Part shown: positions 53,208 through 61,900 of the stretch, one piece after another
Position numbering within the stretch: the stretch's first letter is position 1
Layout of the letters: each line of letters begins with the position of its first letter
DNA from: Gemmatimonadales bacterium
GTDB lineage: Bacteria > Gemmatimonadota > Gemmatimonadetes > Gemmatimonadales > GWC2-71-9
DNA: 64,000 nt
Reading direction: 5' to 3'
Assembly: GCA_019637315.1 (NCBI GenBank)
Contig: JAHBVU010000001.1
Span: forward strand, 372,001-436,000
Translations under genes and position numbers: made by a program
The notes under the pieces: generated by a model
Told to the model about the DNA's origin: nothing
Databases searched by the model: none
The model's input: only the letters and a program-made list of their open reading frames with translations

Positions 53208-56200
53208 GCGGGCTCCGCATCGCGTCCGGCAGGATCGGACGGCAGGGAACGGTCGAGCACGTCGGCCAGGCGCTTGCCCAGCAATTCGACGTGGGGTCGG
53301 GTCAGCATCAGACCGGAATCACCGCCGCCGATCGGGATGACTTCCTGGCCAAGGGTGGCGCGGTCGGCCCAGGCCAGGCGGCGGTCGCCCAGCTCGCCGT
53401 CGGGCGGCCGATCCGAGAAGAAGTGGACGATGCGACCCCGAAACGTGCCCGGCCGGTGCCGCTTCATGGCGAAGTAGTTGGCGTGCTGAACCGAGGTGCG
53501 TGTCGCTTCCTGGGCACGCCTTTCTCGAACCGGCTCGTGGGACGTTGCGGCGGGCCGGACGAACACGGCGCGAAGCCGCGCCCAGCGCCGGTCGGCCGGC
53601 AGGTTCCACCAAGTGAGCCCGCGATTTGCGAGACTGGCTACCGCGCGAAGGGGCTTGTGGCGACCCATCAAGAGGCCGAGCCGGTCCCGCCAGCCCAGCG
53701 GGCGCGGCGCCGGCACGTCGAGCAGCGCCAGGAGGGCCACCTCTTCGCCGGCGCGCTGCAGTTCGACGGCGATGGTGTGGGCGACGATTCCACCCATGCA
53801 GCCGCCGCCCAGGTGGTAGGGACCGTGCGGCTGGATGGTCCGGATCTCGATCAGGTAGCGGCGCGCCATCTCGTCGATGCTCGAGAGCGGAGGCGTACGG
53901 CCGTCGAGGCCGATGGCCTGGAGGCCGTAGAACGGCTGATCGGGTCCGAGCTCGCGTGCCAGGTCGAAATAGTTGAGCACGTTGCCGCCGATTCCGTGGA
54001 CGCAGAAGAACGGTGCCCGGGTGCCCTGGGTGGTGATCGGAGCCAGCGCGCCTTCCGGGCCGGCTCGCTGTTCGCTACGCAGCACGTCGGCCAGTTGCGC
54101 CACCGTGGGCGCGGCGAGCAGCGTGGCGAGCGACAGGCGCTTGCCGAAGTGCTTCTCCACCAGCGCAAACAAGCGGACGGCCACGAGCGAGTGTCCGCCC
54201 AGCGCGAAGAAGTCGTCGTGCACACCGACCGCGGGCAGGTCCAGCACCTCTTCCCAGAGGCGGGCAAGGCGGAGTTCGACGGCATCGCGGGGCAGCACGC
54301 GATCGGCGTCCGTCGCGGCGGGCTCGAGGTCGGGCAGCGCGCGGAGGTCGATCTTGCCGTTCGGTGTCCGCGGCAGCGCAGCCAGAGTACCGAGCGTGCT
54401 CGGAATGCAGTAGGTCGGGAGCCGGCTCGCCAGGTGGCGGCGAATCGCGTCCGCCGGGGGCTCGGCGTCCCAGGTGCCGCCGAGGTAGCCCACCAGGCTG
54501 GGGTCCCCGGAGGCATCGGGTCGGGTCAGTGCCACGGCCTCTCGGGCGCCCGGGAAGGAGGCCAGCGCTGCTTCGACGTCACCCAGTTCAATCCGGTAGC
54601 CGCGCACCTTGACCTGACGGTCGCCGCGGCCGAGGAACTCGACCTGACCATCCAGGCGATAGCGGCCGAGGTCGCCGGTGCGATAGACGCGATCGCCTGG
54701 GGAATTCGTGAACGGGTTGCTGTGGAATCGCGCCGCCGTGTGGGCCGGGTCGCCGAGGTACCCGGCCGAGAGATGCGGAGTGCGGACCACGATTTCGCCG
54801 GGCTCTCCGATGCCCGCGAGGCGCCCGCCGACGGTCACGACGAGGAGCTGGACGCCGTCGATACCCTGTCCGAGCGGGATCGGTCCGGTCGGCACGCCGT
54901 CGGGGACGTCGTAGACGCCCATGGCCTGCGGAGTTTCGGTGGTGCCGTAGAAGTTCACCGCCTGCGCTGCGGGCGCGAGCTGTCGCAGGATGGCGACGTG
55001 GCGTGCCGTGAGCCGGTCGCCGCCGAAGCAGACCAGGCGGAGGTCCGGCCAGGCCGCGTTGCTGTCCTCGGCCCCCGCGGCCACCAAATCGAGCATCGGC
55101 GGTGTCAGGTGCGCAACCGTGATCCGCTCAGCGCGCATCCAGGCACGCAGCGCGCCGGGTCGGGTGAAGTCGGCCGGGTCGGGGATGGCGCTGGTGCCGC
55201 CGATCCAGAGAGGCGTCAGGAGGTCGCGGAGGAGCGGGTCGTGCGCCAGCCCCGAGAGCAGTGAGACGCGGTCGTCGGGGTCGAGTCCGTACCGCTCTGC
55301 CTCCCAGGCCACGAAGTGGGCCAGGGGGCCGTGGGTGCCCACGATGCCGCGCTGCCGGCCGGTCGTGCCCGAGGTGAACGCCACGTAGGCAACGGTGTTC
55401 GCTCCAATGGCAAGGGCTGGAGCCGTTGCCGAGACATCGGCCAGCAGGTCGCCGATTGGGGTGGTCGAGGCGAGGGTCAAGCGAATGGCGAGCCCGGCGG
55501 CCTCGAGAGCGTCGGCGAGTGCCTCAGGTATCGGGCCGGCTGCGTCGAGGGCGATCCATCCGCGCGGCGCCGCTTGTGCGAAGCAATCGAGCAGGCGGCT
55601 GGCCGGGTAAGCCGGGTCGAGGATCGTGAACGCCGCGCCGGCTCGGAGAATGCCGAGCACGGCGAGTGTCAGGGCGGGATCTCGCTGCGCATAGATGGCC
55701 ACCACGTCGCCCGGCCCCAGGCCGGCGGCGGTGAGACGGTTGGCGATTCGGTTGACGGCCTGGTCGACCTCACGGTACGTCCAGGCGATGCCTGCGCCCC
55801 GTATGGCGATCCCGTCCGGTCTCCGAGCGGCGTGACCGGCGACCCGGTCGACGATCGATTCCGTCACCGCCGCCGCCAGCGGCTGGGTGGGGTCCGGTAG
55901 CCGGGCAGCGGCGGCCGGCGTTACCAGGCTCAGCTCGGTGATCGGGCGGTCGGGATGGGTTGTCAGCACCTGAAGAGCCTGATGGTACTGGTCCAGCATC
56001 TCGCCGATGCGCGCGTCGTCGAACAGGTCCGCGTTGTAGACCAGCACGAAGCGATAGCCCGGCCGAAGTTCCTGCGCATAAAATGTCAGGTCGAACTTGG
56101 CTTCGTCGGGCACGCCGCCGCGGGGCTCGATGGCGATGTCCGGCAGCTGGAAGGTGTCGGCGGCGAATCCCAGCAGGTTGAAGAACACCTGGAACAGCGG

Positions 56201-57358
56201 GGTGCGGCTCGGATCGGGCGGCGGTTTGAGTTCAGCCACCACCCGTTCGAAGGGGACGTCCTGATGCGCGTGCGCTTCGCGCGTCCGGGTACGCACCTGG
56301 TGGAGCAGGTCGCGGAAGGTAGGTTGGCCGCCCAGATCGGCTCTGAGCACCACGGTATTGACGAAGAATCCGATCAGATGCTCCGTCTCCGGGCGGCTCC
56401 GCCCCGCATAGGGCGATCCGATCAGAATGTCGTCCTGTCCGGAGAGCCGGTGCAACACCGTGGCGAATGCGGCAAGCAACCCGACGAACGGCGTGGTCTG
56501 TTCCGACCGGCAGAGCGCCGCCAAGGCCTGCTCGGCCGGGCCGGTGACCTCGAGGGATCGCCGGCCAGCCCGGAAGGTGCGGACCGGCGGCCGCGGCCGG
56601 TCGGTGGGCAGCTCGAGTGCCGCGGGTGCGCCCGTCAGCCGTTCCCGCCAGTAGCCCAGGTGCGGACTGGACGCCTCGCCCTCCGCCCATTCGCGGTGCC
56701 AGACGGCAAAGTCGCGGTACTGGATCGGCAACTCCGGCAGGTCCGCAGCCTGGCCGGTGACCCGAGCCCGATACGAGGCGACGAGTTCACGGAGGAATAC
56801 CTGGACCGACCACCCGTCGGAGATGATGTGGTGGAACACCATCACGAAGATGTGATCCGCCGGGCCTGCGGTGATCAGGGCCGTGCGGAACAGCGGACCG
56901 GCCCGCAGATCGAACGGCGCGGTCATCAGTCGCTCGGCCGCAGCCCAGGCAGCGGCGTCGCGATCGGCTGCCGCGTTCAGGTCGATTCGTTCGATGGGCA
57001 CAGCGTCGGGCGCATCGACGATCTGGCGGGGGCCAGCCTCGCCCGCGGTAAAGTGGGTGCGGAGCGTCTCATGACGCCGGATGATCTCGCGGAGCGCCGC
57101 CTCGAATGCCGCGAGGTCGAGTGGGCCGCGTAGCCGGAAGGAAAACGGGATGGTGTACGCCGTGCCATCGGGCTGCAGCTGGTCGATCAACCAGAGTCGT
57201 TCCTGGTTGAACGACAGTGGGGCAGAGGCGTCCCGATCGGTCAGGGTGGGAATGCTGCGAGGCCGGTCGGGCGTGGCGGCCGAGCGCTCCAGCAACAGCT
57301 TGCGCAGCAGCTCGCGCTTCTCCGCCACCGAGCCCGGGGTACCGGATGGCGATGTCAT
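53204..57358 (-). CDS. Single-module NRPS: C-A-T-TE with Cys nucleophile in the TE
   Basis: 1384 residues from ATG 57358. Condensation domain at about 35-480 with the active HHIISDG at 176-182. Adenylation domain at about 510-1020: A3 core FTSGTTGRQRGIVG near 660, A5 NFYGTTETP, A7/A8 YRTGDLGRYRLDGQVEF and RGYRIELGD, and the A10 Lys in TPNGKIDL. PCP with Ser1057 in FFALGGHSL. Thioesterase at about 1095-1384, where the nucleophile elbow reads GGGCMGG with Cys1187 instead of Ser. The pocket residues near A4 (AHDPLLRDLL) do not match a common code, so the substrate is not assigned. The enzyme adds one unit and releases the product. Confidence 0.94.
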   Translation of the reverse strand: MTSPSGTPGSVAEKRELLRKLLLERSAATPDRPRSIPTLTDRDASAPLSFNQERLWLIDQLQPDGTAYTIPFSFRLRGPLDLAAFEAALREIIRRHETLRTHFTAGEAGPRQIVDAPDAVPIERIDLNAAADRDAAAWAAAERLMTAPFDLRAGPLFRTALITAGPADHIFVMVFHHIISDGWSVQVFLRELVASYRARVTGQAADLPELPIQYRDFAVWHREWAEGEASSPHLGYWRERLTGAPAALELPTDRPRPPVRTFRAGRRSLEVTGPAEQALAALCRSEQTTPFVGLLAAFATVLHRLSGQDDILIGSPYAGRSRPETEHLIGFFVNTVVLRADLGGQPTFRDLLHQVRTRTREAHAHQDVPFERVVAELKPPPDPSRTPLFQVFFNLLGFAADTFQLPDIAIEPRGGVPDEAKFDLTFYAQELRPGYRFVLVYNADLFDDARIGEMLDQYHQALQVLTTHPDRPITELSLVTPAAAARLPDPTQPLAAAVTESIVDRVAGHAARRPDGIAIRGAGIAWTYREVDQAVNRIANRLTAAGLGPGDVVAIYAQRDPALTLAVLGILRAGAAFTILDPAYPASRLLDCFAQAAPRGWIALDAAGPIPEALADALEAAGLAIRLTLASTTPIGDLLADVSATAPALAIGANTVAYVAFTSGTTGRQRGIVGTHGPLAHFVAWEAERYGLDPDDRVSLLSGLAHDPLLRDLLTPLWIGGTSAIPDPADFTRPGALRAWMRAERITVAHLTPPMLDLVAAGAEDSNAAWPDLRLVCFGGDRLTARHVAILRQLAPAAQAVNFYGTTETPQAMGVYDVPDGVPTGPIPLGQGIDGVQLLVVTVGGRLAGIGEPGEIVVRTPHLSAGYLGDPAHTAARFHSNPFTNSPGDRVYRTGDLGRYRLDGQVEFLGRGDRQVKVRGYRIELGDVEAALASFPGAREAVALTRPDASGDPSLVGYLGGTWDAEPPADAIRRHLASRLPTYCIPSTLGTLAALPRTPNGKIDLRALPDLEPAATDADRVLPRDAVELRLARLWEEVLDLPAVGVHDDFFALGGHSLVAVRLFALVEKHFGKRLSLATLLAAPTVAQLADVLRSEQRAGPEGALAPITTQGTRAPFFCVHGIGGNVLNYFDLARELGPDQPFYGLQAIGLDGRTPPLSSIDEMARRYLIEIRTIQPHGPYHLGGGCMGGIVAHTIAVELQRAGEEVALLALLDVPAPRPLGWRDRLGLLMGRHKPLRAVASLANRGLTWWNLPADRRWARLRAVFVRPAATSHEPVRERRAQEATRTSVQHANYFAMKRHRPGTFRGRIVHFFSDRPPDGELGDRRLAWADRATLGQEVIPIGGGDSGLMLTRPHVELLGKRLADVLDRSLPSDPAGRDAEPA

Positions 57359-58112
57359 CGGCTGATCGGCGACGTGGGGTCGGGCACGCTCAATGAGACC
57401 GGTCTCCCAAACACAGGTACGACGAACCGACACCAGCGTCCTCGACGCGAAGGTGGCGATGGCCCGAACGATGAACCCCGAACGAGGATAGCAGCAAGCC
57501 CGCCGTAAAGCGCAAGTTCCATGCACCCGCCTGCATATATCGACAGATGTCGGATGCGGGCGACAGTGTCTCGGCCTGGAGTGCCGTTATGAGTGCAATT
57601 CGCGTCACTCCGGTCCAAATTTCCCGGTCGTACTGACCCCGTGACCCTGCGGGTGACCTGAGCCTGATTTCCTGAGTTCGGTTCGTGTTCGCAAGTCTTT
57701 GTGAAGAAATCACTTACAATAGAAACAGCAGCCTGTTATCCGGATGCTCCAACGCCGACAAACACAGTCCGAGTGTCGAACTGTCGCAACATAGTTTCTG
57801 CCGGTGTTGCCAAGGCGCCTCACTCGGCGCAATACTCGTGATTGTTGCCACGTGATGCTTGCCAGGCGTCGGTGAAGGCCGAGGGGGGGCTAAGGACCCT
57901 GGTGCCCGGCCGGGCGCACCCCCATACCATGATGTGTGCATGCGGCACAGTCGTTGCCCTAGAGTATCCTTAGCTAATAGGGTGGGTGGGACTGTCGAAG
58001 TCACGGCCTCCCGTTCGATGCGTCGTTTCGTGAAACGGCGCGGGCCGCTCAGCCGCGGCCCGCGCTGCTCGTTCCGTGCCCCACAGTGCCCGCAGCAGGC
58101 AGAGGGTCGTAG
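57359..58112. other. Divergent intergenic region of the biosynthetic cluster
   Basis: No convincing gene; short open frames lack start sites. It lies between the NRPS and thioesterase/PKS arms, so it should hold promoters for both. TACAAT at 57715-57720 in an AT-richer patch (about 57680-57800) is a possible plus-strand -10 without a good -35. TTGCCC at 57954-57959 lies near a TATCCT/TAATAG patch (57965-57980). On the minus strand there is TTGCGC followed, 19 bases on, by TATCCT near 57490-57520. All are weak. Confidence 0.4.
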
Positions 58113-58913
58113 ATGCTCCGACGTGAGGAGATCAAGACGTCCAACGGCTGGTTGGTGGTGACCGGGTCTCGGCCGGCGGCCAGGTGCCGGCTGATCTGCT
58201 TTTCGCCGGCGGGGACGGGCGCGGCATCGTTCCGGGGCTGGAGCGAGCTTGCCCCGCCGTGGCTCGAGGTCTGTACGGTGCAGCTTCCCGGCCGCGAGAC
58301 CCGGCTTCGGGAAGCGCCGATCGGCGGGCTCGACCAACTCGTGCCCCAGCTGGCCGCGGCGATCCGGCCGGCGCTCGATCGGCCCTTTGCGGTCTACGGT
58401 CATAGCCTGGGCTCGATCGTGGCGTTCGAGACGATGCGCCTGCTGCGTCGGGAGGGTGGGCCGCTGCCCTGCGCCTTCTTTGCCGGGGCAAGCCGTCCTC
58501 CGCAACTGCCATGGCCGGATCCGCCAGTCCGGGACCTGCCCGATCGGGCGCTGCTCGAAGAGGTAAATCGGCGCTACGACTCCGTGCCGGCCGTCGTGAT
58601 GGCGGAGGCCGAGCTGTGCGCGCTGCTCACCCCGGCGCTGCGGGCCGACATGTCGTTGATCGAGACCTACCGCTACCAGCCGGAAATGCCGTTCGAGTTT
58701 CCCATCGTGGCATTCGGCGGCAACGCCGATCGTAAGGTCGGCAGTGCGGACCTGGCCAAATGGCAGGAGCAGACGCTCGGCGCGTTCGAACTGCGTCACT
58801 TTGCCGATGGCCATCTCTTCCTCGTGCCGCGACGGCAAGAGCTGATGGCGGCCATTACGGCCGTGCTCGATCGTGTCCTCGCCGTCGTGACGGACGGTAC
58901 CGGGCGCCGCTGA
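58113..58913 (+). CDS. Type II (editing) thioesterase
   Basis: 266 residues from ATG 58113 (GAGGG upstream). Alpha/beta-hydrolase with the Ser nucleophile in VYGHSLGSIVAFE, an upstream oxyanion region FSPAGTGAASFRGW, a PGRETRL loop, and the later Asp/His pair (GGNADRKV, and His in FADGHLFLV). Members hydrolyse wrong or stalled acyl groups from carrier proteins of NRPS/PKS lines. It overlaps the PKS start by one base. It differs from the TE in the NRPS in carrying a normal Ser. Confidence 0.92.
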   Translation: MLRREEIKTSNGWLVVTGSRPAARCRLICFSPAGTGAASFRGWSELAPPWLEVCTVQLPGRETRLREAPIGGLDQLVPQLAAAIRPALDRPFAVYGHSLGSIVAFETMRLLRREGGPLPCAFFAGASRPPQLPWPDPPVRDLPDRALLEEVNRRYDSVPAVVMAEAELCALLTPALRADMSLIETYRYQPEMPFEFPIVAFGGNADRKVGSADLAKWQEQTLGAFELRHFADGHLFLVPRRQELMAAITAVLDRVLAVVTDGTGRR

Positions 58914-61900
58914 TGGATCGGGATCGTCGCCTCGACGCACCAGGACCGCCGGCCAGGTCCGACGCTCACGAACCGATTGCCGTCGTGGGGATCGGGTGCC
59001 GGTATCCGGGCGGTATCGTCGATGCCGCGTCGTTCTGGCGCGTGGTGGTCGAGGGGATCGATACCATCACGGAAATTCCCCGCGATCGTTTCGATCCCGA
59101 CGTTTGGTACGACAGCAGGCCCGGTACTCCGGGGCGGATCGGCAGCCGGCACGGCGGGTTCGTCGGGCCGCTCGATGCGTTCGACGCGTTCCTGTTCGGG
59201 ATCTCGCCGCGGGAGGCCGAGCGACTCGATCCGCAGCAGCGACTCCTGCTCGAGGTTGCCTGGGAGGCCTTCCACGACGCTGGACTCGATCCGACCCGCC
59301 AGGACGGGCTTTCGTGCGGGGTGTACATCGGGCAGTGGGTAGGCGAGTACGAGGGCCGGCTCTTTGCCGATCCTGCTGCGATCGACTTCCACGCCACGCA
59401 GGGCACCGGTCGCTACGCCAGCTCCGGACGTCTCTCCTACACGTTTGGTCTGCAGGGGCCCAGTCTCACGCTGGATACGGCGTGCTCCTCGTCGCTGGTG
59501 GCGACGCACCTGGCTGTGCAGAGCTTGCGATCAGGCGAGACGTCCATGTCGCTGGTCGGCGGCGTCAATCTGATTCTGGAGCCGCATACGACGATCGCCT
59601 ACTCCCGCGGCCGGATGATGGCGGCCGATGGGCACTCCAAATTCGGCGATGCCTCCGCCGACGGTTATGTGCGTGCCGAGGGAGCGGCGGTCGTGCTGCT
59701 CAAGCGGCAGGCGGACGCGGTACGCGACGGCGACCGGATCTATGCCCTCATCGAAGGCAGCGCCATCAACAATGACGGCCGGAGTTCAGGCCTGTTCGGG
59801 CGGCCGAGCCGTCTCGGTCAGGCGACCCTCCTGGCGGCGGCGTATCGGGATGCCGGCGTCGATCCGGTCTCGCTGCAGTTCGTCGAGGCGCACGGCACCG
59901 GTACGCGCGCCGGCGATCCGGTCGAGCTGGATGCGATTGCCGAGGTCGCGGGCGGCCGGACGGGGCCGCTGTGGGTTGGGTCGATCAAGACCAACATCGG
60001 GCATACGGAGGCGGCCGCCGGTCTGGCGGGGCTGATCAAGGCGTCGCTCAGCCTCTACCACGGCGTGGTGCCTCCCAGTCTCCACTTCCGGGAGCCGACG
60101 ACCGCGGTCGATTGGGCTGCCATGCCCCTCCGCATCCCAACCGCCCCTGTGGCGCTCGCTGGTGATCGGTCGGCCTGGCGCGGCGGGGTGACGTCGTTTG
60201 GTATCTCGGGCACCAATGCGCACGTCGTTCTGGCGGCGGCGGCGCCGCCTCTGCCGGCGGTGCCTCGCGCCGGAGCGCTCGTGCTCCCGCTTGCCGCCCA
60301 CCTTCCGGCCGCTCTGGCTCAGCTTGCCGGTGCCGTTGCCGCGCGCATCGACGGAGCGGACCACGACGAGGTGGCTCGTATCGCCGCGACCCTGTCGCGC
60401 CGCGCGGCGCTGGCGCACCGTGCGGTCGTCGTGGGCGCCGATCCGGCGTCGGTCGCCGCGGGGCTGCGCGCGCTTGCCGCGGGTGAACCAGCGCCGGGCC
60501 TGGTGGTCGGGCAGGCACCGGCGGAACGGCGCTATCGCGTGGCGCTCGTGTTTCCGGGCCAGGGCGCGCAGTGGGAGGGGATGGGCCGCCGGTTGCTCGC
60601 GACCGAGCCGGCCTTTGCCGCGGCGGTCCGCGACGTCGACGCCGCGCTGACACCGCTGGCGAGCTGGTCGCTGGCCGAGCAACTGGTACTTGACCCCACC
60701 GATCCGGGCTACCAGCTCGATCGGATCGACGTGATTCAGCCCGTCCTGGTCGGGCTGGAGATCGCCTATGCTTGCTTGCTGCGCGCATACGGCATCGAGG
60801 CCGATGCGGTCGTGGGGCACAGCATGGGTGAGGTGGCTGCGGCCTGGTATGCGGGCGCACTCTCGCTCGAGGACGCCATGGCCGTCGTGGTGCACCGCAG
60901 CCGGCTGCTGCGTACGGTTGCCGGCGGCGGGGCGATGGCCGTAGTCGAGCTGCCCGAGGCCGACGCCCAGGCCGCCATCGGGGCGCGGACGGATCGAGTG
61001 AGCGTCGCCGTGGTCAACGCCAGCAATGCGTCCGTCCTGAGCGGCGACCCCGCCGCCATCGATGAGATCCTCGGTGAACTCGGCGCGCGCGGCGTCTTCA
61101 CGCGCCCGGTCAAGGTGGACGTGGCGTCGCATAGCGCGCAGATGGATCCCCTGGTCGACCCGCTGGTCCAGGCGATCTCAGCGATCGCGCCTGCGTCACC
61201 CCGCACCGCCTTCTACTCGACGGTCGATGCCGCGGCCGTGACGGGCCCCGATCTCACGCCCGCGTACTGGGGTCGCAACTTGCGGCGCCCGGTTCGTTTT
61301 GCCGAGACGGTGAACCAGATGCTAGACGACGGCTACGACCTCTTCATCGAGCTTGGTCCGCATCCGATTCTGGCCAACGCGATCGGCCGCGCCATCGAGG
61401 ACCGGGAGGCCGACGCGCGCGTGCTGGTGACCGGCCGTCGCGAGGAAGACGGCCAGGTCGGCCTCCTATCGCTGCTCGGCGAGGTTTTCGTGGCCGGGGT
61501 GCCAGTCGACTGGCGCCGCGTTTATCCCGATCCGGTGGATCGTGAGCTTCGGGTGCCGCCATTGCCGATGATCCGGGAGCGCCACTGGTTCGACCGCCCG
61601 GACCGATCGGGGGCGCCGGGCGTTCGTCTGGTTGCCGGACGGCTGGCACACCCGTTCCTCGGCGCACTGTTCCGGTCGGCGGCGGCGGGTACCTGCGCCT
61701 GGGAGTGGAGCGCTGCGCCGACTCGTCCAGCGTGGCTTGCCGATCATGTGGTACGCCGATCGGTGCTCTGGCCTGCGGCCGCAAGCGCCGAAGGACTTCG
61801 AGCCACGGCGGCGGAAGCGAGTGCTGAAACCGCCTGGTCGCTGCGTAACGTTCGCTTCCACGAAGCGCTCTCGCTCGAGCCTGACCGACCCGTGCACCTG

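Noticed and set aside
53291-55264. A 657-residue plus-strand open frame opposite the NRPS
   Set aside because: The opposite strand encodes canonical adenylation, carrier and thioesterase motifs; the plus frame is compositionally a shadow.
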